This document shows, one piece after another, positions 48,803 through 60,655 of a stretch of 64,000 nucleotides of DNA (its first letter is position 1; every line of letters begins with the position of its first letter). Origin of the DNA: Adiantum capillus-veneris (lineage: Eukaryota; Streptophyta; Polypodiopsida; Polypodiales; Pteridaceae). The stretch lies in contig CM043946.1 in NCBI GenBank assembly GCA_014529385.2, forward strand, positions 17,438,077-17,502,076. The letters run 5' to 3'. A program made the position numbers and the translations under genes. The notes below the pieces were generated by a model. It did no database searches, was not told the origin of the DNA, and saw only the letters and a program-made list of their open reading frames with translations.

Positions 48803-49090
48803 GGTTGTCTTTGTAGCTACCCTCTCTTCATATTGTGAAGAAGAGGGGAGAAGGGGAAGAGAACACTCGGCTTGTGTGTATGCAGGGGGCAGCGGGCAGG
48901 GGATGGGGATGGGGTGTGTGTGTTCAGTGGATGAGCTGGTTGTCTTGGCGTGCAGGGAGCAGCGCACAGGGGGGGGGGGGGGGGGGCAGCGCGCAGGAGG
49001 GAGCAGCACACAGGGGTGGGACAGCGCGCAGGGGAGGCAGCGCGCAGGAGGGAGCCACTCGCAGGGAGCAGAGCGCAGGGGAGGCAGCGC

Positions 49091-49092
<2 letters not shown>
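48803..49092 (-). other. 5' region of LINE2, GC-rich with a G run
   Basis: It contains an 18-G run (plus strand) near 48969-48986 and repeated GGGAGCAGCGCGCAGG-like units at 48955-49092. It resembles the G-rich 5' end of LINE1 in composition. Confidence 0.7.

Positions 49093-49167
<75 letters not shown>
49093..49167. repeat. (GA)n microsatellite at the 5' junction of LINE2
   Basis: About 37 GA units belonging to the D1 5' LTR and directly adjoining the LINE2 5' end. Confidence 0.97.
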
Positions 49168-49170
<3 letters not shown>

Positions 49171-49490
49171 TGAAGAGGGGGCGATCAGTCCCCCCATGAA
49201 TACCATGAGCAGAAGACCCAATACACAAAAACCAAATAATGGAAGTGGGTACCCCTGTGGCCCCATAAATAGGTGCCCAAGGGGAGGTAGGGCAAAGCCT
49301 GAAAAAATCCCCCATGACCCAACAAGAAATAAATGAAGTATGAGGGCACCCGGACAAAGTCGGAACCCGGTCCCAAACTCGGGCGGCTGGACGAGGAGCA
49401 ACCTAGACTATGGGTGGCTAGCCTGGAGACATACTAGCCGTACAAGTATGCCCTAGACATATGAAGCAGCAGAGTGGTGTAAATCTAACA
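49093..49490 (-). repeat. 5' LTR of D1, main part
   Basis: The minus strand starts TGTTAGATTTACACC at 49490 and matches 40938-41270 closely down to the GA tract; LINE2 interrupts it there. Confidence 0.88.
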
Positions 49491-49970
49491 TTGTGCCCAT
49501 GCACTAGCCGGTTTCCTCGACCAAGATCTAGATCCAAATCTAGATCTAGCCAAGAGGAGATGCACCAGATCAATGCTCTCAGAGCATGTCGGAGGTGATG
49601 CACATGTCGAGACTGTGTCAGTGGTCTCGTCTGCAGCAGTTGGCAACGTCAGTAGCAGCCGCAGTTGTGTGTCATCGGGTCTATCCATTGGGCATGTCAG
49701 TTCTATGCCGGACCACCCTTGGTCACTTGTATGAGCAGATTATTATCAGCATGGAGAGCCTTTCCCAGATCTCTCTCTCTCTCTCTCTCTCACATTCTCA
49801 GATGTCCTGTCTCTCTCTCTCTCTACCTCAATGATAATGATCTCTCTTCTCCAAAGGTGTGCCTTGTTCATGTGTTTGGCATTACAGGTGTTCTAGATCA
49901 GAGTCGAGGTACCGACTGGATAATGAGCCAGTTCTCGTCTTCATTGCATCTTCCGCTGCCACCTTTGACA
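49491..49970 (+). repeat. 3' LTR of A1, right part
   Basis: It resumes at TTGTGCCCATGCA and is colinear with 26590-27133, ending CACCTTTGACA. It has CT tracts near 49770 and 49810 but lacks the long CA tract of the 5' LTR. Confidence 0.9.
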
Positions 49971-49975
49971 CTTTC

Positions 49976-50235
49976 CCACCTCCGAGAGAAGGTGGGTCTG
50001 GAGGAGATCGTGCACGTCACCTTTGCTAGGTGAGGTGCCAATAATCTTGAAGATGACAGAGGTGGCTTGAAGGCGCTCCACCTTTGCTTCAAGGCTTGCT
50101 TGCTCCGTTGGCGAGAGAGCAAGTCGGATGGTAGGCTTTGCAGCGTCAGGCGAGGGGGCCTTGTCCGAGTCCCTCTAAGGAGAAGCAGAAGCCTCCATTT
50201 GTGTCTGCTTTTGCGAAAAGAAGGAAAACGGCAGA
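49976..50235 (-). pseudogene. LINE1-type ORF1 N-terminal fragment
   Basis: It matches 36990-37240 of LINE1 in the same orientation. On the minus strand a start near 50200 reads MEASASP, then a stop, then TIRLALSPTEQASLE, as in LINE1 IRLALSPTEQANLA. The rest of the LINE is not present on either side of A1, so this is a truncated piece next to the A1 insertion point. Confidence 0.75.
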
Positions 50236-50619
50236 TTTCTCCTTGCTGTGAGATCACCTTGGGAAATGACCCGCCCAATTATTTGTGTCTGTGCATAGTT
50301 TTTTTGATTTCACATACCTATTATCTAAACGTATTTTAAAATGGGTAGCAATATTGAAGGACCCTTACGGAACCACCTTCTTTGGGTTTTGTTTTTGCCA
50401 TGTTATCTATAGTTAGAGCGACCGTGGCAACCTTGGACCCTTCATGCAGCTGGATAAGCTGAATCCGTGCCAGTAACATGGTGTTGTTTTTCCTATGTTA
50501 TATGCTGTAGGTGGTCGACAGTATCTTAGATTCCCTGCGCATTGTCATGACTAACAGTTTGATTAGCTATGATAATGTTGTCTGTGAATAATACGTTTCA
50601 ATTGCAATTTGGTAAGCAG

Positions 50620-50741
50620 GTTGATAATACAGCTAGCAAAGCATTTTGGCATTAAAACTATCAATGTTGTGAGAAGAGAAGAATGGAGAAGAGAGCTTAT
50701 AGCCCTTGGTGCAGATGAGGTCATCAACTGCAAGACAGAAG
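50620..50741 (+). CDS. MDR reductase gene, second visible exon
   Basis: It completes the Rossmann fold: LIIQLAKHFGIKTINVVRRE, then ELIALGADEVINCKTE. The acceptor is GTAAGCAG and the donor GTGCAG at 50742, an unusual but possible donor after AAG. The phase leaves one base for the next exon. The short intron of 139 bases that follows is normal in size. Confidence 0.92.
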
Positions 50742-50880
50742 GTGCAGATAAGGAATTCTCTCCCCCTATGAGTCATGTACCCGTTTTGCTGGCGTTTGCT
50801 TTGTTGGTTGTCATTTTTTGTGTACACATTCTAAGCGGTGTTTTTTTAAATCTATACTGAGGAGGATCTTTACTTTACAG

Positions 50881-50963
50881 ATGTACGATCTAGAGTTAAA
50901 GAAATTACAGGACAAAAGATGGCATATGCTGCTGTTGATGCCGTTGCAGGTTTGAGCACCAAG
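50881..50963 (+). CDS. MDR reductase gene, third visible exon
   Basis: After TTACAG the frame continues DVRSRVKEITGQKMAYAAVDAVAGLSTK, the stretch of the family that leads to the second nucleotide-binding strand. The donor is GTTTGT at 50964. 83 bases, in phase with both neighbours. The following intron (50964-51670) is 707 bases; I see no element in it. Confidence 0.9.
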
Positions 50964-51670
50964 GTTTGTATAAGGTTCTCACGTATGGTTATGTTTTGTT
51001 CTTGGTTGAAAGCAAACTTAATTTTTATGTGCTAGATTAGAAAAAATCGATTCAACGGTTAGAGCAACGTCTCAGACTACATTTATGCTATCACTACACT
51101 TAGCTTACTAGAAGACAATTTCGGCAAGTTTTTGCACCTACTAGCCTTAAAACAGTCAGGTGGGTAGGTGGAAAATCCTGCCAAATTTCTAAGAAAGCAA
51201 CTGTAAAATCAACCCTTCAGTATAAAGGGCAACTTGTAAATGGGAACATCACTTTTTGAGCTAATATGGAGTTCTACTGACTGCCTCACTTGGTGTTTCC
51301 ACCTTCTGGACTCGGATGGTTTTTGTTGTTGCAGCATAATGTTAGCCCTGGCAATGAGTGAACATGCATCCTGCTCTTGTCGGGTAACTACAACCCTGCA
51401 AGGATTGAAGACCATGATAGTTCACTGGCTGTCATTGTGGTGGTTTGTGGTATTGAGGAGATTGCAATAACAGACAGCATTATGCCTGCTGACATAGATT
51501 TAAATCATGTGGATGCATGTTTCCATGACGTCGTTCTTTCAAACTGCCCTTAGTAACAAAAGGCCAGCTTATTTCACAATTAATGTGCAGAAATCATGCA
51601 TTCAGGCTCAACTGTTTGCTCAAGTCTGAGAAAGAATCAATGCATGAAGTTAATATCTCTGCACTTTCAG

Positions 51671-51973
51671 GTAGTGGCAGCATGCGTACGCGATGGAGGG
51701 ATGTTGATTGTTTATGGAGCATTGTCTAGCAATGATGTCACTTACAGTATCTATGACCTACGGAGGGGCGTGAAGCTGGAGTGGTTTTATCTTGGAGACT
51801 ATGTACCCACTCGGGAGAAAATCGATTTGGTAGCCTCAAAAGTTATGAGGCTTCTTGAGCTTAAAGTTATGAGACCTTACATTGGAAGGAAGTATTCCCT
51901 GACTCAATTCAGGGATGCCATTGCCGAGTCGGAAAGAGAGGGACGGGGCGGCAAGGTTCTTCTTGTGAGCTGA
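51671..51973 (+). CDS. MDR reductase gene, last exon with stop
   Basis: The acceptor is CTTTCAG. It encodes VVAACVRDGGMLIVYGALSS through a C-terminal half with VKLEWFYLGDYVPTREKIDL and ends SEREGRGGKVLLVS, then TGA at 51971. The four exons total 774 bases (257 residues plus stop), with correct phase at every joint and no disruption. The gene therefore looks functional despite its intron. Confidence 0.93.
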   Translation, partial: VVAACVRDGGMLIVYGALSSNDVTYSIYDLRRGVKLEWFYLGDYVPTREKIDLVASKVMRLLELKVMRPYIGRKYSLTQFRDAIAESEREGRGGKVLLVS

Positions 51974-53052
51974 AGAACATTGTTGTATAAGCCATGAGGT
52001 CACAAGTGTATCATAGACCAATCATCTCAACCCTTCTCAGCCATTGTATTACTTCAACTAACAATTCTTTGGACTCAATCAGGTCTCTACTACCCCTATA
52101 CGCATCCATACAAAATAACTGTTTTGTTTGAGCATTATAATTCACCTGAATGGTTCAGGTGACTTCATTGTATTGAAGGCTCTTGAAAGAGCCTCTCAAC
52201 TGTTATGGAAGATGGCACATAGGAGTGCTTAGAAGCTCAAAATCTAAAAACAGCTGATTAGTCAGCATTCAAAATTTATGGTATGTAAGAACATCCTATG
52301 GCTCTTCTAAAAAATGTTTACAGTTTGGGTGTGACAATAATAGCAGGAATTGTGCATTCCGGATGGCTGTTCTTTCTATAGCGCTTTATAAGGGCTTTGT
52401 GCATTAGATCTAACCAATCTGGGCTCTATACTCGTGACCTTTGAGCTACCAAATGCAATTATTATGTCTCCATGGAAGTTCTTCAGCAAAGGGGCTATGT
52501 CGATGTTTTGTATTTAAAAAATGTGCTTCTGGTTTGCTCTTGTGAGTACGGGTGAATGCACAAGAGCACTTGGTACCATAGTAACATGGGACGGGGTAGG
52601 GGGTCGTTAGTGTGGATGGGTAACCGGGTTGGAACAGCAAAAGCTGGGGAACAAGGATGGTGCAAGAAAGCACCTTCTATCCAATTTTGTGAGCCTGGGA
52701 GAGGGAAGTTCGATAGTGGAGCTCAACTCATTACTCTTGAGCCTTGAGAGAGGAGCTAGAAATATGAGAGCTCATCTTGGTTGTTACAAGATAGAGCTTG
52801 AGAAAGGAAGTGGGAAGTTGGGGCTTGCATTGGTATCCACATTCTTGGGCTTTGAACTTTCCTTTTACTTTGAACGAGTCCAAACACCCTAGATGAAAAG
52901 ACCTGTTCTCTTACCGATCCTTTGATGTGTATTTTTTTTCTCTTTGCACCTTTTGCTTAACCTCCTCATCTAATGAGGCTAATGCTTAATTTTTTTTTAT
53001 AATTGTAAGGTAGTTTATGGATTGTCTTCTCACGCATGAAATCACACGCATG
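51974..53052. other. Downstream sequence without a recognised gene
   Basis: Probable 3' UTR and flank of the reductase gene; no clear AATAAA close to the stop. A frame at 52629-52892 has no recognisable domain. A poly-T run lies at 52990-52999. Confidence 0.45.
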
Positions 53053-54620
53053 TTTTTTTTTTGGTAAATCACTTTCAGTGGGAGAAGACCTCATAAGGAG
53101 GCAAACCCATATAGTATATCATGTATGAAAAAAGCTCAAGTTCAGCGAGCGAAGGCATAGTAAAAATACATTCGAGAAAAGGGCATACAATGATGGGTCA
53201 ATCTTAGGCAGGCAATCGTAAAGAGATTGATGCAAAGATTGTCTGAAAAAGGAAAAGATGTGAATGGGTGACTCACCATAAGGAGAGCGATTTCTTGATT
53301 GCCAAATTGTCCACATAGCCCAATACTAGGGCCAATTAAAAAAGGTTTATTGTTTGAGAGGAGGAGCAAGAACAGCCAAATATGTTTCCTAAAGCATATA
53401 GAAGGGAAATGAGCTTGAAGAGGCCATGCTATATGATCCAACAAATTGTGAGATGCAGTACATTTTCATAACAGATGAATTGTTTCAATAGTTGCACCAC
53501 AAGGCACCTTGTCAAAAAGATCCAACAGGAAGAATTGCAAGCAAGCATCACCATAGTAAAAGCCGACATTTCATAGGCATCTTATTGCTCCATGTCATCT
53601 TGAGCCGTTTTCTCCACCACGACAAAGGCTTATGCATTCACCAAATGCTATTGCCCATGGAGGAAAGTGTATATCGAATGCATAGAAATATGAGGTGGAG
53701 ACAAAGGACCATGAGAAAGGGTGGCCTGTTATAGGTTTCAATATGCCAATCTTTCTGGCTCATCCAAAGGAGGAATAGGCTCTCAAAAGGTGCCAACAAA
53801 TTTTGATTTTTTCCATGAAGGATGATAATGATAGCCAATCATAGTCCATACCAAATTTAGCGCATGCATCTCCGAAAGATGACACTTGGCATCTATCATC
53901 TAGTACATCTCTAATAAAGTAACACCTATTTTTTTGCAAGGAAGTAAGCCTTTCTAGGCTCCTTGACAAAAAATGGTTCATTTTTTTTCTCTCCTATGAA
54001 TATATACCAAACAAAGCGAATTAGAACCATTATTCAATCGTGGAGTCCAATTCATAAAGAATACAAGCTTTTTCGAAGCTAAAATCAGCTTTGTAGGAAG
54101 TGCATAACCAATCTTGCCTTCAAAATGACAAAAAACCTCATCCCAATGTGTAACCATCCAATTTCCAAAAGATGTAGAAGCCATCTTAACACGTTCCTCA
54201 ACATAATAGCCATGACATACAAACTCGAGGAGCAAAGAAGTGTTTCATGCCAATGCATGAAAGTGTATGTCAAGAATATTCAAAGCGCCATAGTATTTCA
54301 GAGAACAAAGCCTCTTGATAGACATAAAGTGAAGGCCCTTCTTAGCACGTTTAGGTTTCCAAATAATATCCATGGCCAAAGACATGAATCGATCTATGTC
54401 CCCTTTCCTCCATATTATCAATGGAAAGGAGAAGTAAATATATGCCATAACAATAGTTTGTACAATCCGTAACAAACATACAGTGTGGCAAACCAAGCTC
54501 TGTGTGTGTGTGTGTGTGTGTGTGTGTCTCATGGGAGCTCTAGACACGGATTTTACGCTCAAGCTCTTGGCTATGGATGCAAACCCAAGCCAATAAACGT
54601 TTCTCCTTCTCCATCTCTAC
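53053..54620 (-). mobile_element. 3' fragment of an L1-type LINE
   Basis: Decayed minus-strand pieces read like the C-terminal part of plant LINE ORF2: WRKGDIDRFMSLAMDIIWK near 54400, GALNILDIHFHALAMKHFF near 54270, and GLCGQFGNQEIALLMV near 53300 in the zf-RVT-like region. A poly-T run at 53053-53062 could be the poly-A tail. Many stops and frameshifts; target duplication not found. A GT microsatellite interrupts it near 54500-54527. Confidence 0.65.
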
Positions 54621-55129
54621 TATTCTATTACTAAGATGTGCTAGGAGCTTTCTCGTGAGCAAGTGTACATGAAATATCAATTTTCTTGCTTGAAAAATAC
54701 TTTTCTCCTCCTTCATCTTCCTCTTTCCCCGCAGTCCTTCCTCCCCACGCTAGGGTGTTTAGGGTTTTGGAAGGAGGGCTATACCATGGAATCTTGAAGA
54801 CACCATCATCTTTATTCAAGCAAAGATCTGTAAGAGCACAAGCATGTATTTAACAAAGCTCTCTTTTGAGAGGATTATGATACAAGTCCTTTTGGTAGGG
54901 GAATCAGCTCCAAGCAAATCCAGTCCTCATCAAGTTGTCAATCTCAATTGGTTATTCTCTTTCATTTATGTGCATGGCTAAAGTGTTTTTAGTGTGTTGT
55001 GTAAAGAGATCAGCTTGACACAACCTATGTCCTCCTTGCTATCTCTCTCTTCAAAGAAAACTCTCTCCTTTCATTGTTAATTTATGCCGAACCTAATAAT
55101 AAGTATTAGATTCTCTAACATGAAAACTA
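54621..55129. other. No recognised feature
   Basis: AT-rich sequence with only short random frames. Confidence 0.4.
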
Positions 55130-55483
55130 GAAGGTTGTAGCAACTCTTTGTCAAGTAGTTACTTGTATCTAAACTTATTTTCGTTGAAAAGAATTTTTTC
55201 TATAAGGTGCCTCATGAGGAGGTTAACTACCAGGAGTAAGGTCAATCCTATGATCCTTGGGTATAGAAGGAGGTAGATGTGGAGGGTAGTCTAAAGAAAA
55301 AAATATTGATTTTGTGAATGATATGAGATGTGATGCAACAATTAGTGAAGAAGAGGTCGCTTCAACTTCATTAACATAAATAAGGTATTTTTTGTATGAT
55401 TGTGTGTGAGAGAATAAAGGAGACATTTCAAGTAATTTCTCTTTAGAGAGTGTGATTTTTTCCTTATCATTTATGAAAGTCAT
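55130..55483 (-). pseudogene. Gypsy pol fragment (protease-RT linker)
   Basis: The minus frame from 55483 ends with LPPSIPKDHRIDLTPGS, the same linker seen in the chromovirus (PPERPEDHRTDLAPG) and in G2. Weak RT-start traces follow to about 55130. No LTR was identified. Confidence 0.7.
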
Positions 55484-55706
55484 TGTGTGTGTGGACTACT
55501 CAATATGAGGATTACGATGATGAAAGACATACCTAGAATGATATCCTATGTAGTGTATCTTTGTACTTTCTAGGGTTCAAATCAACTGGCCGGACACCCA
55601 CATCACGCTGACCGTACTAACCTTATCTATTCCTTTGATCGTATAGAACAATAAGGAGTAGTGAGGAATTTGAATCCTCACTGAGCTCGTTCACACACAT
55701 CCTGTG

Positions 55707-55714
<8 letters not shown>

Positions 55715-55759
<45 letters not shown>
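55715..55759. repeat. (CT)n microsatellite
   Basis: About 22 CT units. Confidence 0.95.
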
Positions 55760-55761
<2 letters not shown>

Positions 55762-55783
55762 CACGCACCACATCCGTGCACTC

Positions 55784-56093
55784 TATGTTGATGATATGCT
55801 CATTGTTAGGAAGTTTAAAGATGAGATTTCCATCTTGAAGAAGTCACTTAGCAAGTAGTTTGCTATGGAGGATTTGGGAGATGAAAGTCACTTTTCTTAT
55901 GCATATCAAGAGAGACAAAAAATGTGAAATACTCGAGTTGTCACTAGAGGAAACATATATCCATAAGGTCTTGCAACATTTTAATATGCAGGGAGGAAGG
56001 ATACATTGAGTACCCCAATGCAAGTATATGAAAAACTTAGTAGGAATAATGCTCCCAAAGCTGATGCTGAAAAAGCAAAAATGGCCAAGGTCT
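55784..56093 (+). pseudogene. Copia reverse transcriptase fragment
   Basis: The plus strand reads LYVDDMLIVRKFKDEISILK, then FAMEDLG, LEETYIHKVLQHFNMQ and PKADAEKAKMAKV with several shifts. These follow the order of the Copia RT at 3650-4000. It abuts LINE3 sequence at about 56094. Confidence 0.8.
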
Positions 56094-57645
56094 AGCTTCC
56101 AAACATTACATAGCACATTCATGCCACTTGCATACAATCAGAACCTCAAGGCCAAGGTACTCAAAGGTCCCAACAACTTCAAGTGTCTCATTGTTGTATA
56201 CAATGCATGGATTCTCCTTATGGTTGGTTTTCACAAGCATAACCTTTTGTTTTGGATTCATTCACAATCAGACCACTATGCAAGCAAAAGTTCTCAAGGA
56301 CAAACATAAGCTTTTGTGCATCCTCTAAAGTGTTTGCTAGAAGCACTACATAATCTACATACAACAAAAGCATGATTACCACATTGCAAATAGTGACCTC
56401 TTTAATGACTTCTTCTTGCAGATTAAAGTCAAGTATCATTTGTTCCAATTGATTGATGCATAGACCAAAGAGAGTTGGTGACAACAGAAATTCGTGTTTG
56501 ACTCAAGTAGTGCTTGCAATTTTTTTTGAAATTCCTTAACCCATGCACAATTGATACATCACCTTCTCATAGATTCAAGAAACCGCAAGCATAAACTCAC
56601 TTGACACTTGGAGTTCTTCGACCCTTCTCCACAAATTGTTAAGTGAAATCATATCAAAGGCTTTCTTAACGTCCACAAAGCAAAAATACAATCACTTTTC
56701 TTTCAATCGACTCGCTTGTCCTTTTGCACGCTTGCCATTCTCTTCATCCCAATCACTCAATTTTATCTCTATTATGCACCCAAACAACTTTTCCATAAGA
56801 GACCCAATCAATAATATAGTTCGGTAGTTATTTATATTCTTTATATCCCCTCCTTTATGCAAAAGCTTGACCCAATTAGTGCTCCAATCACAAGGCATAC
56901 CATGTTGAAGTGCAAGGTTAAACATATCACCCATCCACTCATGTGTAAAATCTTCTATCCATTTAATCATTTTCAGCTTTATACCTTGAAGATCTCCCGC
57001 TTTGCGAGTGGCCAACTTTTCTAGCCCACCACACACACCCTCAATAGTAAAAAAAGAGGGCATACATGGGAGTTAACTTTAAAATGGCATCATTTCATCG
57101 TTTGGTTACTCATATAGTTGCCTACAATGTGTGTACATATCCACAAGACTCAAGTTACCAAAACCCTCATCCCACTTTCCCCTCAAGTTTCTCCAAAATC
57201 TTTCACATACGCGTGCCTTTTCTTGGACTTGAAAAAACTGAAGCTTGACTTCCCATCTTCTTGTCTTCTTTTGAATCAATGCCTTGTATGTATGACAATG
57301 ACTTTGATAGTTTTCTCTGTCCATAATTTCATCTAGCTTTATCAAGGGCTTTTGAGCATGTTGATATTCTTTATCAAACCACCTTCTGCGAGATCTATCT
57401 TTGTTGATACCATGGACATGCTTTATGGAAAATCATTCTTCGGCACAAGAACAAATTTCTTGAAAGCTTCCCATTTAGTTTCCAATTGTTGGGTGTGCAA
57501 GGCTATGGTGGGTGATGGCAAGGAGCCATGGCGGTTGTGGAGATCAGGTGCAGAGAAGGGTGAATGAGAGAGGGAGAGATTCAACACACTCAAGGAAAAT
57601 AACTCTATGCTTATAATTGATTAAAAAGCTACATATATCAAATTG

Positions 57646-57647
<2 letters not shown>

Positions 57648-57703
<56 letters not shown>
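57648..57703. repeat. 56-base poly(C) tract
   Basis: An uninterrupted C run directly after the AAATTGAA shared with the right LTR, where only CC follows. It may be a true expansion or an assembly artefact. Confidence 0.97.
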
Positions 57704-57705
<2 letters not shown>

Positions 57706-58029
57706 GCCCAAACCAGTGACAATGGACTTGATATAGACCATGGTAGAGTTCAACAACATCACCTAAAACTAGAGTAGAAGCCCCTACCCTTGACAACAAC
57801 ATAGGTGTGTGTGTGCACTTCCCTCAAACAACTATCAGAGTGAGACAAGAACTCATAACCGAACATAAATGGGAGGTCTTACCACCACCGATGTGTGGTT
57901 GTTTCTATAATTTATACAATTTATTGACAATGACTAACATAAAGACAAACTAGAACTACAGGACATTGCTATCTACAAGAAGCATCGTTGCTTCTTCATC
58001 AACATCAACCATGTTGAGCTTTCGTTTGT

Positions 58030-58755
58030 TCTTCTTAAAAGACCTATTCAAAGAATGATTGGTATTTCCACAGTGAATACAAGGATTTTTGCTAAAGAAG
58101 TCCTTGGTTTGATGATTGCTGCGACCACATATCGCACAAGGTCTAGTGTTGGTATTTGGTTTGGTTAAAACTGCAATTGAAGTGCAACCACTGGCTACAT
58201 ATGCAATGGGAATTATGACAAAACTGACATGTGTTACTCGTTTTTCTTCTTCCTACAATGAATTAACAATATCGTCCAAAGAAGGCAACGAATCCTTCTC
58301 CTTTAAAATAGCTACAATCTGACAAAATTATGTAGGTAAGCTATGGAAAACAACTATAAGATCTTCATCTGGCACGGGGGGCTCAACATAAATTAATTGA
58401 GCATGGATGCTCTTCAATCTATTAGATAAAGCTGTAGTTTTTTCATTATGATGCATGGTAAGAGAATATAACTCCATTTTTAAGCTCATTTTGGAGTATT
58501 TGGCTTTGGGACCAAAAACGTTTTCTAATTCCATCCAAGCAGCATTCAAGGATTGAATGTAATCCAAATAATGAATAAATTCATCTTCTAGAGATGTGAG
58601 TATAATACCTAATGCTTGTTCCTTCTTGCATTGTTTCTTGGAAGATAACGCTCTCGTAACTATAGTGGATGTGCCTGCTTTGTCGGTTGATAGACGATTC
58701 ATGACACTCCACATTTTTTTTTTCATAAGATAGACTTTAACTTTATTTGCCAAGT
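58030..58755 (-). pseudogene. Copia gag (UBN2 plus two knuckle motifs), first copy
   Basis: The frame at 58753 reads VYLMKKKMWSVMNRL, then HYLDYIQSLNAAWMELENVF and MHHNEKTTALSNRLKSIHAQL, a UBN2 gag. After a break, CAICGRSNHQTKD and CIHCGNTNHSLNR lie near 58135 and 58085. The final Cys of both zinc knuckles is lost. Older than the Copia element at the left of the window. Confidence 0.8.
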
Positions 58756-60540
58756 GTGAAAGCCAAATCCGTTGAGCTTGTTGACTTTTGACACCATATT
58801 GAAGCCTTCAAGAATCTTGGTAATGAGGTCGTGTTGCTGGTTATTGCACCGGCTTAACCTTTGTGTTTATATGCTGAGAGGTTGTCTTCGTCTCCAACTG
58901 TCTTTGCATGCACCTTAGAGGGCGTTTTGAGATGCTAATAAAAAGTATTCAACACGTTGCTCTACTGCCCATCAACACATTGGTCATGCAACATTTCAAA
59001 AATGTTGTTGTGCAAAATCGTCAATCAATCTTTATTACCTCTTGCAAAATTATCCACCATAGGTAGCGTTTAAAGATGCTTTGCCTTGCAAGCTTGACGG
59101 TGACAATAGACATACTAACAAAACTGCCAATAACTGGCAGCATTTTGTAATGCTATGTGTTTGTAGAGTTGATTTTTTGGTGGCCATTTGAAACACCCTT
59201 TGCATAATTGCTTGCCTTACACACCGTTTGTACCATGCTGTGTTGTAGGTGATTGCGACTTTGATTGCATTTTAGAACACGGACTTGCAGCACCTTGAGC
59301 CGACCTCCTCAACTTGGCAGCACGCCTTGAGATGATTGCTATAGCCTTATATTGCACAAGGTCTAGTGCTGGTCGTTGGTCTGGTTGAAGCTGCAAATGA
59401 AGTGCAACCATTGGCTAATATGTGGTGGAAATTATGATAGAATTGACACGTGTTACTCGTTTTTCTTCTTCTTGCAATGAATTAACAATATCGTCCAAAG
59501 AAGGGAGAGGATTCTTCTCCTTTAAGATAGTTACAATCTGACAAAATTCTTCTAGTAACCTATTAAGGAAAACAACTATAAGATCTTCATCTGGCATGGG
59601 GGCCTCAACATAAATTAACTGAGTGTGTGGATGCTCTTCAATCTATTAGCTAAAGCTTCAATTTTTTCATCATCATGTATGGTAAGAGAATATAACTCCA
59701 TTTCTTAGCTCATTTTGGAGTATTTAGCTTTGGGACCGCAAACTTTTTCTAATTCCATCCAAGCAGCATTCAAGGATTGAACGTCATCCAAATAATGAAT
59801 AAAGTCATCTTCTAGAGATGTGAATATAATACCTAATGCTCGATAGATAATGCTCTTGTAACTACAAGCGATGTGCTTGTTTTGTTGGTAGATAGGGGAT
59901 TCACAACACTCCACAAATATCTTCGCATAAGATAGCCTTTTACCTTTATTTGCAAAGTGTGAAAGTCAGATCCATTGAACTTGTCAACTTTTGATGCCAT
60001 ATTGTAGCCTTCAAGAATGTTGGTAATGAGGATGTGTTTTTGGTTATTGCACCAGGTTAACCTTTGTTTTTATATGCTGAGAGGTTTTCTTCATCTCCAA
60101 CAGTCTTTGCATGCACCTTAGAGGGCGTTTTGAGATGATAGTAAAAAGTCTTCAACACGTTGCTCTACTTCCAAACAACGCCTTGTCCATGCAACATTTC
60201 AAAATGATGTTGTGCAAAGCTGTCAATCAATCTTTATTACCTCTTGCAAAATTGCCCACCACACGTAGCGTTTAAAGATGCTTTGCCTTGCAAGCTTGAC
60301 GGCAATAATAGACATACTAACAAAACTGCCAATAACTGGCAACGTTTTGTAATGCTATGTGTTTGCAGAGTTGAATTTTTGGTAGCCTTTTGAAACATAC
60401 TTTACAGAATTCTTGCCTTACACGCCATCTGTACCATGCTGTGTTGTAGGTGATTGCAACTTTGATTGCATTTTAGAACACGGACTTGCAGCACCTTGAG
60501 CCAACCTCCTCGACTTGGCAGCATGCCTTGAGACGACCAC
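58116..60540 (-). repeat. Tandem ~1.2-kb duplication covering gag
   Basis: 58116-59340 and 59340-60540 correspond with an offset of 1201-1226, drifting by small indels. Matching points include GCATTCAAGGATTGAA (58541 and 59767), TTTGCATGCACCTTAGAGGG (58904 and 60106) and ACCATGCTGTGTTGTAGGTG. The second copy's gag (59415-59914) is further decayed. Confidence 0.88.
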
Positions 60541-60573
60541 CTCAACTTGGCCAACCTGGTTGTCTTGAGCCAT
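60418..60573 (-). pseudogene. Possible leader frame of the Copia-like remnant
   Basis: From the ATG near 60573 a short frame reads MAQDNQVGQVEVVVSRHAAK and stops at 60418. A decayed copy is at 59217-59340. No known domain; it sits just inside the right LTR where gag would begin. Confidence 0.4.
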
Positions 60574-60597
60574 GGTGGCTATGGAGAGCAGGTGAAA

Positions 60598-60598
<1 letters not shown>

Positions 60599-60652
<54 letters not shown>
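60599..60652. repeat. (GA)n microsatellite in the right LTR of the Copia-like remnant
   Basis: About 27 GA units; the left LTR has only a short GA stretch at the same place. Confidence 0.95.

Positions 60653-60655
<3 letters not shown>

Larger units (their letters stand above)
43909..49092 (-). mobile_element. Nearly intact LINE (LINE2), inserted in a GA/CT tract
   Basis: It holds ORF1 (47879-48802), endonuclease and reverse transcriptase (44160-47878), and a 3' UTR ending in TTTC repeats (43909-43925 region). Its 5' end abuts the (GA)n tract of the D1 LTR (49093-49167). Its 3' end abuts the remaining GAGAGA of the same LTR, so it landed in the microsatellite. Disruptions are few: a TAA in ORF1, a TAG between ORF1 and endonuclease, and a shift at a G run. 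It is the best preserved coding element in the window. The clade is not assigned. Confidence 0.85.
40843..49490 (-). mobile_element. Non-coding LTR element, family D copy 1 (D1), with nested LINE
   Basis: A perfect TTGTG duplication lies at 40838-40842 and 49491-49495. The left (3') LTR is 40843-41270. The right (5') LTR is represented by 49093-49490, with its last bases at 43897-43908 beyond the nested LINE. The primer site (43881-43896) and purine tract (41271 on) place transcription on the minus strand. The interior of ~2.6 kb has no recognisable coding. It splits the A1 3' LTR. Confidence 0.85.

Noticed and set aside
52446-52892. Possible second host gene
   Set aside because: Frames on both strands are short, overlap, and show no domain or splice structure.
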